DNA of 64,000 bases from UBA2033 sp035345875 (lineage in GTDB: Bacteria > Spirochaetota > Leptospiria > Leptospirales > Leptospiraceae): assembly GCA_035345875.1 (NCBI GenBank), contig DAORDH010000003.1, forward strand, positions 218,594-282,593, written 5' to 3'. The notes below the pieces were generated by a model. It saw only the letters and a program-made list of their open reading frames with translations. It was not told where the DNA came from and did not search any database. Position numbers and translations under genes: made by a program. Shown one piece after another: positions 8,332 through 16,864 of this stretch (positions are counted from its first letter, which is position 1; each line of letters opens with the position of its first letter).

Positions 8332-10725
8332 TTACTCCTTTAAGAAGGATAATTCTGTTTTTTCATTGACGATACTTTTATCTTTCATCTCTACCATCAG
8401 TGCATCTTCTGAGGAGGCAAGTTTGATTTTTATCTTGCCATCGATGTCAATAATTGGGGAGCCTTGCACATAACTTCCCTTAAATGTTTTTTTATTGTCA
8501 ATTTTTACAGTGAAGTTGTTTCCATCTGTTTGGGTAATCTCCATAATCACATTCTTGGTTCCTACATTTCCATCCCACTGCATTGCAGTCCATGTCCCTG
8601 TAAATTTTTCAAATTTGGATGCACCACCGAAGCTTCTAGTTTTAGAGGCAATTTTTGCAGTGGACAGAACTACAGATGCTACATTGGAATAGTCACTGTC
8701 TGTTCCAAGTTGTGTCTTAGAAGTTACAGAATAGAGATAGAATTTTTCTCTTTCAGGAATGGTAAAGGTATAAAACAATTTATTCGAATCAACTCTTGAT
8801 TTAAAGTTCCACTTACTTTCTCCTTGTTTTTTCTCCCAGATATTGTATTCTTCTGCTCCATCTACTTTATGCCAAGTGATTGTAGCAAATCCATTTTTCT
8901 TATCAACGGTAGCCGATACACCAGAAGGCGGTTCTAATTTAGAGCCTCCTCTTCTTAAATTTGGATCTACATAACCGACTGCATATCTAGAAAATGGTCC
9001 CCAAATATTGTCTTTATTTTTTGCAATCACAGTATAGTATCTTTGTCCGCGTGTTGCGGGAGCGTCTTCTAATTGATCTTCTGCTGTTTCGCCTAATGTC
9101 TCCCATTTATTATCCACAAATTTATAGACAAGATAGCCCGTTGCTCCAGATACTTTATTCCATTTTACAACAATCTTATCTCTGAATTGTCCCATGGATG
9201 CAACAACTCGATCTGGCGCTTGTGGTTTTGCAATGAGTGAAGTTTTGCCCATTACAGCATCCGATAAGATTCCAGTAATTGAATTATTTAAACCAGCTAC
9301 AGTATAGGTTTCTAACGTTCCATTTTTTTTGGCAGTTCTATCTTCATAAATTGTGGAATTGGTTTTCGCAATTGCGCGATAAGTCTTGGTCGCGCTATCC
9401 CATTTAAAAATTTGATAGCCAGTTACATTTTCCAGAGGCTCCCATTCTAAGATTATCTTATCTGAAAATTTTCCATCGGTAGCCGTGATGGATGTGATCT
9501 TAGGAGGAATTTCATTCTTAGTATCTTTCGCATAACCGATGGCTGTTACTTGACTTAAATCTGAAACGTCAGTTTCTGAGACTGCAGTAATCTTATACGA
9601 ATAAGCTATTTCTGGCAAAACTCCAGTGTCTTCGAACTGAGTATTTTGCGATAACCCTATTTGTTGAAAATTATCATCGTCTGGATTGCTTCGATAAATT
9701 TCATACCCAATTGCTCCTGGGACTTGCATCCATGTCAGGACGATTTTATTCGAAAAATTCCCATTCGATGCATTGATTTCTGAAGGAGGATTTATATCTG
9801 TTGGCGGTAAAACGGTATTCTCCGGAGGGGTAGGTTTAATTTTATTGTCAACGATTTGTGGCTCTGGATTTGGATCAATTAAATCAATCATTACAAAGGC
9901 AGACCTACAAACCTTTGCAAAATATTTGTAATCAATATAACCAAATCCTTTGTCTCCCCATTCAACACCCCAAGAGTTTTGGAATTTGAATGCGTTAGTA
10001 GAGTCATCATAGCCAACTAGTGTAATCGCATGACCTCCTAGATTAGCTCCTTTCCCTTCATTGTAAATTTTCTTACCTATCTCATAAAAATTTTCATTGA
10101 TTAAAATCCCTACAACAACTGGTCTTCCTTGAGAGAGGTGATTCTTGATTTCACTTGGTTCATTGTATCGAAGTCTTAGAAACTCTTTCGCTTTGAATTT
10201 TGCAGCTAACGATAGATGTTCTGCAGTAGGTTGTTTCGAAAAATTCTTCTCGTTATATGGCATTGCGTCCCAAGGTAAAACTCCCTTAGACACAATTAAT
10301 GCCATTGCATCCGAAATCGATGATCCATTGTCTCTGCCTCCATTGATTTGATTGTAAATAAAAGCAGGCGAGAAAAGATTTTTATAGTTTGGTGTATTTC
10401 CTGTTTTATAGTTCCAAGTCCCTTTGTCCTTTCTTTCTATAAATTCTTGATATGATTTATTTGCGTAAGCTGTTGACCATGCAACACAACTACTTTGTTG
10501 ACCTTGGTTTCCAACAGGGGGCATTAAATCAGATAGATCGACTTTAGAGGGAAGACCTCTATGAGCGATTCTATTTGGATTTGCTTCTTTTATAGAAGAA
10601 AGTAAATCATAACTATCTGGTTTTAAACCAGTTCCAGAAGTCTTGGGACCAAATGTTTGTGATTGGATACTAATTGTAATAATAAAACTTATTGTGAGGA
10701 AGAGGATAATCTTGATTAGTCTCAT
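8332..10725 (-). CDS. Secreted papain-like (C1A) cysteine protease with fibronectin type III repeats
   Basis: This 797-residue exported protein has a signal peptide (about 1-22). A C1A peptidase domain follows (about 55-300) and retains the complete active site: oxyanion Gln and Cys80 in QGQQSSCVAW, His232 in GGHAITLVGYDD, and Asn250 in FQNSWGVEWG. Next come four fibronectin type III-like modules (about 320-680, each carrying an xPPSxINAS- or VxWxxVxGAxGYxIY-type pattern) and a beta-rich C-terminal domain of about 100 residues. The likely role is degradation of external protein or host/matrix interaction. ATG 10725 has AGGAG six bases upstream; an ATG thirty bases further up lacks this and would overlap the upstream gene. 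It forms an operon with the 144-codon gene before it. Confidence 0.88.
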   Translation of the reverse strand: MRLIKIILFLTISFIITISIQSQTFGPKTSGTGLKPDSYDLLSSIKEANPNRIAHRGLPSKVDLSDLMPPVGNQGQQSSCVAWSTAYANKSYQEFIERKDKGTWNYKTGNTPNYKNLFSPAFIYNQINGGRDNGSSISDAMALIVSKGVLPWDAMPYNEKNFSKQPTAEHLSLAAKFKAKEFLRLRYNEPSEIKNHLSQGRPVVVGILINENFYEIGKKIYNEGKGANLGGHAITLVGYDDSTNAFKFQNSWGVEWGDKGFGYIDYKYFAKVCRSAFVMIDLIDPNPEPQIVDNKIKPTPPENTVLPPTDINPPSEINASNGNFSNKIVLTWMQVPGAIGYEIYRSNPDDDNFQQIGLSQNTQFEDTGVLPEIAYSYKITAVSETDVSDLSQVTAIGYAKDTKNEIPPKITSITATDGKFSDKIILEWEPLENVTGYQIFKWDSATKTYRAIAKTNSTIYEDRTAKKNGTLETYTVAGLNNSITGILSDAVMGKTSLIAKPQAPDRVVASMGQFRDKIVVKWNKVSGATGYLVYKFVDNKWETLGETAEDQLEDAPATRGQRYYTVIAKNKDNIWGPFSRYAVGYVDPNLRRGGSKLEPPSGVSATVDKKNGFATITWHKVDGAEEYNIWEKKQGESKWNFKSRVDSNKLFYTFTIPEREKFYLYSVTSKTQLGTDSDYSNVASVVLSTAKIASKTRSFGGASKFEKFTGTWTAMQWDGNVGTKNVIMEITQTDGNNFTVKIDNKKTFKGSYVQGSPIIDIDGKIKIKLASSEDALMVEMKDKSIVNEKTELSFLKE

Positions 10726-10744
10726 ATAATCTCCTAATGGATTT

Positions 10745-11179
10745 TTATTTACCACTTTCTAGTAATCTTTTTTCTAGCTCTTCTGTCCACTCTCTGAATG
10801 CGAATACATGTGGTTCATAGAGGCTAATGATTGTATGCCGATTTCCTTTTCCATCTTTTACTTCTTTGTTGATGTAAAAAATAACATATTCACCTTCTTT
10901 GGGTGGAACTTTTAACCATTTACCATATACTTCTGGTAGAACTGTAAAAGCTAAATCGATTTTTTCTGGCATAGGACTAACTGCTTTGTATTGCTTTAAA
11001 ACTTCTGCAGTTGTATTGATTGCAATTAAGTTCTTGTTGATTTGCTTCTCTTTTAGATTTACTAGTTTTGTCTTGGCTATATAGTCAGATTTTTTAAACA
11101 GTTCTTCGAAAGAAGGTGGGGTAGGTGCTGCTTCTGCATAGAGTAGAATGCAAAAAAAGGAAAGTAAGAATATTTTCAT
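10745..11179 (-). CDS. Secreted hypothetical protein upstream of the C1A protease
   Basis: Not recognised by family. A signal peptide (MKIFLLSFFCILLYAEA) is followed by a beta-rich domain of about 120 residues with FEELFKKSDYIAKTKLVNLK and the C-terminal segment LYEPHVFAFREWTEEL. The segment layout resembles secreted proteins carrying a netrin/TIMP-like OB-fold, which in bacteria often begin with a 'SDxVxxGxV' segment, but the N-terminal Cys expected for that family is absent, so this is only a suggestion. It lies 19 bases upstream of the protease start and is likely co-transcribed, which would fit a modulator or partner of the protease. Confidence 0.7.
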   Translation of the reverse strand: MKIFLLSFFCILLYAEAAPTPPSFEELFKKSDYIAKTKLVNLKEKQINKNLIAINTTAEVLKQYKAVSPMPEKIDLAFTVLPEVYGKWLKVPPKEGEYVIFYINKEVKDGKGNRHTIISLYEPHVFAFREWTEELEKRLLESGK

Positions 11180-11426
11180 AGTTTCTCCATCGTATCTTGC
11201 TTGGTATGACCTTTAAAATCAAAATACTTTTAGAATTCTATTTTAGATAACAAGTGAAAGCAAATCATTTTTTCATTGAAAAATAGCCAATATGACCTAA
11301 TTTGTATCCTATTCATACTCATAAATAAAAAAATATCACTGATATTGAATTTCGAGATTTTGGTAGTTATGGAAAATATTTCTGATTACCAATCAGATTT
11401 ATGCTATGAACGAATCATAAATCAAT

Positions 11427-11825
11427 ATGCGTTATGTAAAACGAAAAACTCACCAAGTTGGAAACAATTCCATAGATATGTCTAGCTTAATGGATATAAT
11501 ATTCATTTTGCTTATTTTCGTTATGATGAGTGTAAGTTTTGCAAAAAACTTTAAGCAATTAGAAATCGATATGCCGGATAGTAAAACAGGAAATTCAGAG
11601 TTGTCCCCTGATATTCAAATCTCAATAAAAGCAAATGATAAATATTTTCTAGATTCAAAAGAAATTTCCTTTTCTGAATTATCCTCGATTGGATCAAAGG
11701 GGCAATTTAACAATAAAACCGTCAGCTTAAATGTAGAGAAAAAAGTTCCCTACGAGAAATTCATTCAAATGATAGATATTTTAAAACTTGGTAACACAAA
11801 GAAGATAAATCTTGGAACTGAATAA
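11427..11825 (+). CDS. exbD: ExbD/TolR-family energy transducer (orphan)
   Basis: This 132-residue protein has the ExbD/TolR layout: a short basic cytoplasmic N-terminus, one transmembrane helix (about 19-38) and a periplasmic domain. The essential membrane aspartate is present (SSLMDIIFILLIF, Asp23). ExbD works with a proton-conducting ExbB/TolQ to energise outer membrane transport. No exbB is adjacent; a candidate lies 33 kb away at 44964. The ribosome binding site is weak, and a TCTGATT/AATCAGA dyad (11381-11397) sits 30 bases upstream of the ATG. The periplasmic domain (about 95 residues) is typical in length. Confidence 0.85.
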   Translation: MRYVKRKTHQVGNNSIDMSSLMDIIFILLIFVMMSVSFAKNFKQLEIDMPDSKTGNSELSPDIQISIKANDKYFLDSKEISFSELSSIGSKGQFNNKTVSLNVEKKVPYEKFIQMIDILKLGNTKKINLGTE

Positions 11826-11943
11826 TTATGTTCCTTCTCACTAAAGAAATTTATTTACCATCATTGGAAAAATTGATTTACAAGAATTTGATTTTCGGGT
11901 TCACTTTGTAATAAATTTTTGGCTTCATCGAAGGTAGGCTTTC

Positions 11944-12435
11944 ATGGATTCCTTTTTAGATTTTGCATTAGAACGATTATCGATAGCGGGACAGGTTACC
12001 GCTAAACCAATGTTTGGTGGTCATGGAATTTATCTAGAGGACTTGATAATCGGAATGGTCGTGGAAAGCACCCTCTATTTAAAAGTAGACGACTCTAATA
12101 TCAAAGACTACATTCAAGCTGGAGTTAAACCTTTTAGCTATGAAGCCAAAAATGGGAAACCAATCTCCATGTCGTATTGGTGTTTACCTGCTGACATTTT
12201 AGAGTCAAATGAAGACCTACCGAAATGGTTGAACAAAGCAGTTGAAGCGGCAAGAGCATCCAAAAAGAATAAAACCAAAAAACATGCAAGAGTGAAATCA
12301 AAAGTAGCAGCCATTCAAAAGAAGAAGCAAGCAAAAACGAAAACACCTGCTTCCAAAAAGCAATCTAAGAAAAAACCTGCACCAGCTAAAAAGAAAGCAA
12401 AGAAAAAAGCCACCGCAAAAAAGAAGGGTAAATGA
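11944..12435 (+). CDS. TfoX N-terminal domain protein with histone H1-like lysine/alanine tail
   Basis: Residues 1-98 form a TfoX/Sxy N-terminal domain (the AKPMFGGHGIYL signature; VESTLYLKVDDSN; PISMSYWCLPADILE). The domain is named for the competence regulator, but in most bacteria it stands alone with no known role. Residues 99-163 are almost entirely Lys, Ala, Ser, Thr and Pro, with repeats of KKxAKKK type, like the C-terminal tails of histone H1 and bacterial Hc1-like nucleoid proteins. Such a tail should bind DNA or RNA non-specifically and points to a nucleoid-associated function. The gene is convergent with the VWA gene, with a terminator between them. Confidence 0.85.
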   Translation: MDSFLDFALERLSIAGQVTAKPMFGGHGIYLEDLIIGMVVESTLYLKVDDSNIKDYIQAGVKPFSYEAKNGKPISMSYWCLPADILESNEDLPKWLNKAVEAARASKKNKTKKHARVKSKVAAIQKKKQAKTKTPASKKQSKKKPAPAKKKAKKKATAKKKGK

Positions 12436-12439
12436 GCAT

Positions 12440-12462
12440 TAGCCTCTCAGGCTATTTTCTTT
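12440..12462 (+). terminator. Rho-independent terminator after the TfoX-domain gene
   Basis: TAGCCT (12440-12445), a three-base loop and AGGCTA (12449-12454) are followed by a T-rich run on the plus strand. The right arm contains the stop codon of the convergent VWA gene. Confidence 0.7.
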
Positions 12463-14119
12463 TTTCTGATAGATTCCTAGCTTGCTCAATTAATTTCAAA
12501 AATTCTTTTCTGTATCCTTCTTTGTCAGAACCGATAGACTTTTGTGCTAGATCATAGGTATCTTTCCAGTTTGCTTTTCCTTTGAATTCAGAATCCCTAA
12601 GAAGCATTCCAAAAGAAGCAACAGATGCGGCAAAACGATAGTCGGTTGAAGTCTGACCTAAATCTAAAATTTTATTTTGAATAGGGACGGTGAGTAGTGA
12701 GCTTTTAGCACTATCTGGTTCTTTGTATCTAATTTTAATCGTCAGTATTTCATTTAAGTCAGCTGATTTAGTTCTCTTTCTCTCTTCTTGATACTTGAGA
12801 GGATCAACAGAACCAGTATTGCTTTCACCATCGATTGGTATTAACTCATACAAAGCAGTAACGTTATGTCCTGCCCCAATATCTCCAGCATCTTTTTTAT
12901 CGTCATTAAAGTCTTCATTCCTTAAAACTCTATTTTCATACCCAATCAATCTATACGATTTTACAAATTTCGGATTGAATTCAAGCTGGAGTTTAACGTC
13001 TTTGGCAATAGTTACAAGGGTGCCTCCAGATTGAGTAACTAAAACTTTTTTTGCCTCCTGCAAACTGTCTATATAGGCATAGTTTCCATTTCCCTTATCT
13101 GCAAGATTTTCCATTGTAGAGTCTTTTATATTTCCAGTTCCAAAACCTAGAACTGTTAGAAAGACTCCCGATTCTCTTTCTTTTTCAATGAGTCGAATTA
13201 AATCTCCTTGGCTTGCAATTCCTACATTAAAATCCCCATCTGTTGCGAGTATAACACGGTTTATCCCCTGTTTATTAAAATTCTCTCTCGCTATTTTATA
13301 CGCAAGTTGTATTCCTGCTCCACCATTGGTAGATCCACCCGCTTCTAATGCATCTAACGCATTGATGATTTTATCTTTTTGGGAGGCAGAAGTAGCAGGT
13401 AATACTAGCCCGCTTGCTCCTGCATAGACTACAATTGCAATTTTATCTTTTTCGGTCAATTCTCCTAGTAGCATTTTAAGCCCTTGTTTTACCAATGGCA
13501 GCTTATCGGCAGTTAGCATAGAACCAGAAACATCCAAAAGGAATACGAGATTTCGGGGAGGCATTTCTTTTCTTTCAATCGATTTCCCTTTTATTGAAAT
13601 CTTCATTAGATAGTTCTTCTCATTCCAAGGAGCGTAGGAAATTTCATTCCCAACGGAAAATGGTTCTTTGCCGCTAGGTTCAGAGTAGTTGTATTTAAAA
13701 TAATTGATTAACTCTTCGATACGAACTGCATCTTTAGGAGGTAAAGAACCGTTGTTTAGAAATCTTCTAGTATTTGAATAAGAGGCGGTATCTACATCAA
13801 TAGAAAATGTAGAAAGTGGATTTTCTTTTACATCTAAAAAAGGATTGTCTGTAATTTTATCATACTGTTCAGTATTATACTCTTCGCTATCAGAAACTCC
13901 GGATGCAGTATTCATCTCTGGCTTGGTTTTTGGGCTAGAAGGCTTTTGATCTTTTGTGTATATTTTAGTGCTCTGTTGCTTATTTTTATAAGATGCGGTA
14001 GGCTTATTCATTTCTCTTGCGGGTTCTGATTGAGCAATGGAGTAAGTCTTATCTTCACTCGCAGAACAATAAATTAGCGAGAGGGAGGAAAGGATTGCTA
14101 GGTATTTTATTATTTTCAT
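12452..14119 (-). CDS. VWA-domain lipoprotein (YfbK-like, DUF3520-type C-terminus)
   Basis: This 555-residue protein is probably membrane-anchored: it has a short signal peptide with a permissive lipobox (SLIYC, Cys18), a Ser/Lys/Pro-rich linker (20-80), the N-terminal domain found in YfbK-type proteins (ENPLSTFSIDVDTASY), and a von Willebrand factor A domain (about 185-365) with an intact metal site DVSGSML and TDGDFNVG. The C-terminal domain ends with TSTDYRFAASVASFGMLLR, as in this family. These proteins are thought to mediate protein-protein contacts at the envelope; no specific partner is established. Its start overlaps the stop of meaB by four bases (ATGA), so the two are coupled, a pairing without an obvious functional reason. 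Confidence 0.9.
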   Translation of the reverse strand: MKIIKYLAILSSLSLIYCSASEDKTYSIAQSEPAREMNKPTASYKNKQQSTKIYTKDQKPSSPKTKPEMNTASGVSDSEEYNTEQYDKITDNPFLDVKENPLSTFSIDVDTASYSNTRRFLNNGSLPPKDAVRIEELINYFKYNYSEPSGKEPFSVGNEISYAPWNEKNYLMKISIKGKSIERKEMPPRNLVFLLDVSGSMLTADKLPLVKQGLKMLLGELTEKDKIAIVVYAGASGLVLPATSASQKDKIINALDALEAGGSTNGGAGIQLAYKIARENFNKQGINRVILATDGDFNVGIASQGDLIRLIEKERESGVFLTVLGFGTGNIKDSTMENLADKGNGNYAYIDSLQEAKKVLVTQSGGTLVTIAKDVKLQLEFNPKFVKSYRLIGYENRVLRNEDFNDDKKDAGDIGAGHNVTALYELIPIDGESNTGSVDPLKYQEERKRTKSADLNEILTIKIRYKEPDSAKSSLLTVPIQNKILDLGQTSTDYRFAASVASFGMLLRDSEFKGKANWKDTYDLAQKSIGSDKEGYRKEFLKLIEQARNLSEKRK

Positions 14120-15087
14120 GATTTTTTATATTCCTCTAAAATTGTATGAGTAGCAGTGCGAATTGAGAGTCTATTATCCCTAACGTCTTCTTCAATTTTC
14201 TTTATTTTTGGATTTTTTTCTTTTAAGGTTTGTAATTCATAATAGATTTGATTCTGTAAATAAGACCAGAGCCATTTATCATATTGAGATTTGCGGTTAA
14301 TACTCATTTGCTCACCAGAGGCATCTATGAAATTTTGAATGGTCTCCCAAACAGTAGGAATTCCAGTTTTAAGAAGAGAACTTACTGTTAGGACTGGTGA
14401 CTTCCAAAAACTATTTTTTGGCTTAAATAAACGAAGTGCATTTTCGAATTCATGTTTTGCATTTTCTGCATTGATTGTATTCGATCCATCTGCTTTATTG
14501 ATTAGAATTATATCCGCCATTTCCATAATTCCTTTCTTGATTCCCTGCAATTCATCACCCGCTCCTGCGAGTAAAAGGAGTAGAAAAATATCTGTCATAT
14601 CAGAAACCGCCACTTCGGATTGTCCAACACCTACAGTCTCCACTATGATTACTTCATAGCCAGCAGCTTCACAAAGTAATATAGTATCTTTTGTTTTGCG
14701 AGCAACACCTCCTAGGTTTCCACTTGTAGGAGAAGGGCGGATAAAGGCGTTTTCACTTTGAGTGAGTTCCGGCATACGCGTCTTATCCCCTAAAATACTT
14801 CCACCTGTAATGGGAGAAGTTGGATCAACCGCTAAAACCGCAACTTTTTTTCCTTGCGAGATAACATGCATCCCAAAGGCTTCGATAAACGTTGATTTGC
14901 CAGCACCAGGGACACCACTTATTCCAATCCGAATCGATTTAGTTGAATGTCCTGCGACACCTGATAAGACCTCATCTGATAATTTTGCATCTTCAAAACG
15001 ACTGCTTTCTACTAGGGTAATTGATTTTGCGAGTGCTCTTCGATTCCCTTCTAAAATTCCCTTTATTAATTCGTCTGTATACTTCAT
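14116..15087 (-). CDS. meaB: MeaB/ArgK-family G3E GTPase, chaperone of a B12-dependent acyl-CoA mutase
   Basis: This 323-residue P-loop GTPase loads and protects adenosylcobalamin on acyl-CoA mutases. Signatures are Walker A GVPGAGKSTF, the switch segment DPTSPITGGSILGDKTRM, ETVGVGQSE, and the base-recognition NKADG. The C-terminal helical dimerisation arm is present (EEDVRDNRLSIRTATHTILE-type segment). Its expected client is the mutase encoded at 31962-33983, which is 17 kb away, an unlinked arrangement. In many genomes meaB adjoins the mutase. The gene here is first in an operon with the VWA lipoprotein and is divergent from the toxin-antitoxin module. Confidence 0.94.
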   Translation of the reverse strand: MKYTDELIKGILEGNRRALAKSITLVESSRFEDAKLSDEVLSGVAGHSTKSIRIGISGVPGAGKSTFIEAFGMHVISQGKKVAVLAVDPTSPITGGSILGDKTRMPELTQSENAFIRPSPTSGNLGGVARKTKDTILLCEAAGYEVIIVETVGVGQSEVAVSDMTDIFLLLLLAGAGDELQGIKKGIMEMADIILINKADGSNTINAENAKHEFENALRLFKPKNSFWKSPVLTVSSLLKTGIPTVWETIQNFIDASGEQMSINRKSQYDKWLWSYLQNQIYYELQTLKEKNPKIKKIEEDVRDNRLSIRTATHTILEEYKKS

Positions 15088-15149
15088 TTCTCTTCAATTC
15101 TCTTTCAGTAAAGGCATATGTCAAACTAACTTTTATAATAAAAAATGAC

Positions 15150-15195
15150 TTGACCAAGATTCAATATAGTCATATTAGTAGTGTTATATGACTAT
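15150..15195 (+). promoter_or_regulatory. Promoter and palindromic operator candidate of the toxin-antitoxin operon
   Basis: A perfect 10-bp inverted repeat, ATAGTCATAT (15166-15175) and ATATGACTAT (15186-15195), with a ten-base spacer abuts the Shine-Dalgarno GGAGG (15196-15200) of the antitoxin gene. TTGACC (15150-15155) followed 17 bases later by TATTAG (15173-15178) reads as a possible promoter overlapping the left arm. This is the classic position for autorepression by the antitoxin or the antitoxin-toxin complex. Confidence 0.7.
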
Positions 15196-15206
15196 GGAGG
15201 CTGACT

Positions 15207-15482
15207 ATGAACAATTATTTCAATGTAGCGCAGGCGAAATCCAGATTTTCGGAGGTTTTGCACAGAGCCGAGATAAGTCCGCAATTTATTTCAAGCCGAG
15301 GGAAAGATGTGGGCGTAGTATTAAGTAAGAAATCTTATGAAAAACTGCTCCAGATAGAAAACGACAATCTTCCCAAGACAAAGCTAAAAAACTTCCTTGC
15401 TCTTTCCAAATCTCTTCGATCCAATTTCCCGCAAAAACTACCTTCTTCTGCTCGAAAATCAAGACAAGCGCCACAATTTTAA
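15207..15482 (+). CDS. Phd/YefM-family antitoxin
   Basis: This 91-residue protein has the Phd/YefM fold signature at its N-terminus (NVAQAKSRFSEVLHRAE, ISSRGKDVGVVLSKKSYEKLL). The N-terminal half should dimerise and bind the operator just upstream. The basic C-terminal tail (KSLRSNFPQKLPSSARKSR) would wrap the toxin and block its active site. The start has a strong GGAGG six bases upstream, whereas the toxin start has none, a common way of keeping antitoxin in excess. The toxin gene follows after 12 bases. Confidence 0.9.
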   Translation: MNNYFNVAQAKSRFSEVLHRAEISPQFISSRGKDVGVVLSKKSYEKLLQIENDNLPKTKLKNFLALSKSLRSNFPQKLPSSARKSRQAPQF

Positions 15483-15494
15483 AATTTATTTACC

Positions 15495-15899
15495 TTGAGT
15501 AATTATCTACTAGATACAAACGTTATTTCGGAACTCGCAAGAAAAAGTCCCAATCCTTCTGTTTTAGATTTTTTTGAAACAATAGACGATATTACGATGA
15601 GTGTAGTCACTCTTGAAGAGATTGAATTCGGGATTGAAAGACTTCCTGCATCCCAGCGAAAAACCTTACTCAAATGGTGGTCTGCACTTCTTTCTTTGCC
15701 GCCTATCATTATTCCTGTAGAAGAGAAAATTGCAAAATTAGCAGGACAACTTCGAGCTAGACAAGAAAGTAAAGGTAGAAGTAAATCACAAGCGGATATG
15801 TTGATTGCTGCTACTGCCATATCTAATGGGCTAATTCTTGTTACCCGCAATACAAAAGATTTTTATGAATTAGGTGTTAGTGTTTTAAATCCATTTTAG
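15495..15899 (+). CDS. PIN-domain ribonuclease toxin (VapC/FitB-like)
   Basis: This 134-residue PIN nuclease begins at a TTG and retains the acidic metal-binding residues: Asp7 (YLLDTNV), Glu42 (LEEIEFG), Asp101 (SQADMLIAA) and Asp122 (RNTKDF). The segment IEFGIERLPASQR resembles FitB/VapC toxins that cleave tRNA or rRNA; the target here is unknown. There is no clear ribosome binding site, which suggests coupled translation from the antitoxin gene 12 bases upstream. The stop codon lies within the AGGAG of the HD-domain gene that follows, so three genes appear to share one transcript. Confidence 0.92.
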   Translation: MSNYLLDTNVISELARKSPNPSVLDFFETIDDITMSVVTLEEIEFGIERLPASQRKTLLKWWSALLSLPPIIIPVEEKIAKLAGQLRARQESKGRSKSQADMLIAATAISNGLILVTRNTKDFYELGVSVLNPF

Positions 15900-15908
15900 G
15901 AGACAAAT

Positions 15909-16337
15909 ATGATTCAACGTGCTATTGAAATTGCACTCGATGCTCACAGAGATCAAACAGATAAAAATGGGCAACCTTATATTTTGCACGTTATGCGAGT
16001 GGGATTACGTGGTCGAACCGATGAAGAAAAAATTTTAGGTATATTACATGATGTAGTAGAGGATTCCTCTTGGACATTTGAAATGCTTGCAAAAGAAGGA
16101 TTCTCGGAACGGATTCTGTCTGCTCTGAAATGTCTTACAAAAAAATCAGAAGATGAACCATATGAGGAATTTATTGGAAGAGTAAAGGAAAACCCTCTTG
16201 CAATTTCTGTTAAATTAAATGACCTAGAAGATAATATGGACGTTAGGCGAATGGAAATCGTTCAAGAAAAAGATTCCAAGCGCCTAAACAAATATTTAAA
16301 GGCGTATAAAGAGTTAGCTGAATTAAAAAATCAGTGA
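15909..16337 (+). CDS. Small HD-domain phosphohydrolase (MESH1/SpoT-hydrolase-like)
   Basis: This 142-residue protein matches the hydrolase half of RelA/SpoT enzymes and of stand-alone MESH1-type proteins: AIEIALDAHRDQTDKNGQPY with ILHVMRV, the metal HD in GILHDVVEDS, and the later Asp in VKLNDLEDNMD. Family members hydrolyse (p)ppGpp or related nucleotides; this stand-alone subgroup is largely uncharacterised. It starts nine bases after the PIN toxin gene with AGGAGA overlapping the toxin's stop. This suggests co-expression with the toxin-antitoxin pair, though it may be a host gene that happens to sit downstream. It converges on apt with a seven-base overlap. Confidence 0.82.
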   Translation: MIQRAIEIALDAHRDQTDKNGQPYILHVMRVGLRGRTDEEKILGILHDVVEDSSWTFEMLAKEGFSERILSALKCLTKKSEDEPYEEFIGRVKENPLAISVKLNDLEDNMDVRRMEIVQEKDSKRLNKYLKAYKELAELKNQ

Positions 16338-16864
16338 CCTTCGAATTCGCATATGGCATATACATTTACGCCATATTTTTCTTTTATGATTTTACTACCG
16401 TTAAGGTCGGGTAGATCAACTATCACACCTGCTTCATATACTTCACCACCAAGGGCTCTTACAAGTTGAATCGAAGCTCCTAATGTTCCGCCTGTTGCGA
16501 TCAAATCATCCATGATTAGAACTTTGTCTCCTGGCACGATTGAATCTTTGTGAATTTCTACAATGTCTGTGCCATATTCAAGATTGTATTCTTGTTTGAT
16601 TGTTTCTCCGGGGAGTTTCCCTTTTTTTCGGATTGGAACAAGACCTACACCTAATTGAAAGGCAAGCGCTGCACCAGTAATAAAGCCTCTTGCTTCTATT
16701 GCAGCTACTTTTGTAATTCCTTGTTTTTCGTATCTTGCTACGAAAGTGCCTATCGTTAGAGCGAGTCCTTCGGGATCTAAAATAAGCGAAGTGATATCTC
16801 TAAACATGATTCCAGGTTTAGGCCAGTCTGGGATGGTTCTAATTTTTGATTTAACGATAGACAT
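16331..16864 (-). CDS. apt: Adenine phosphoribosyltransferase
   Basis: This 177-residue purine salvage enzyme makes AMP from adenine and PRPP. It has the family N-terminus (IRTIPDWPKPGIMFRDITSL), the GFI-type loop AIEARGFITGAALA, VPIRKKGKLPGET and the PRPP-binding motif VLIMDDLIATGGTL. ATG 16864 has AAGGA upstream on the minus strand and gives the standard length. An in-frame ATG at 16918 would add an 18-residue extension that does not belong to the family. Confidence 0.96.
   Translation of the reverse strand: MSIVKSKIRTIPDWPKPGIMFRDITSLILDPEGLALTIGTFVARYEKQGITKVAAIEARGFITGAALAFQLGVGLVPIRKKGKLPGETIKQEYNLEYGTDIVEIHKDSIVPGDKVLIMDDLIATGGTLGASIQLVRALGGEVYEAGVIVDLPDLNGSKIIKEKYGVNVYAICEFEGH

Noticed and set aside
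11276..11485. A 69-codon frame upstream of and overlapping the ExbD gene
   Set aside because: It lacks a ribosome binding site and family signature, and its end overlaps the well-supported ExbD frame in another phase; it is most likely a shadow.
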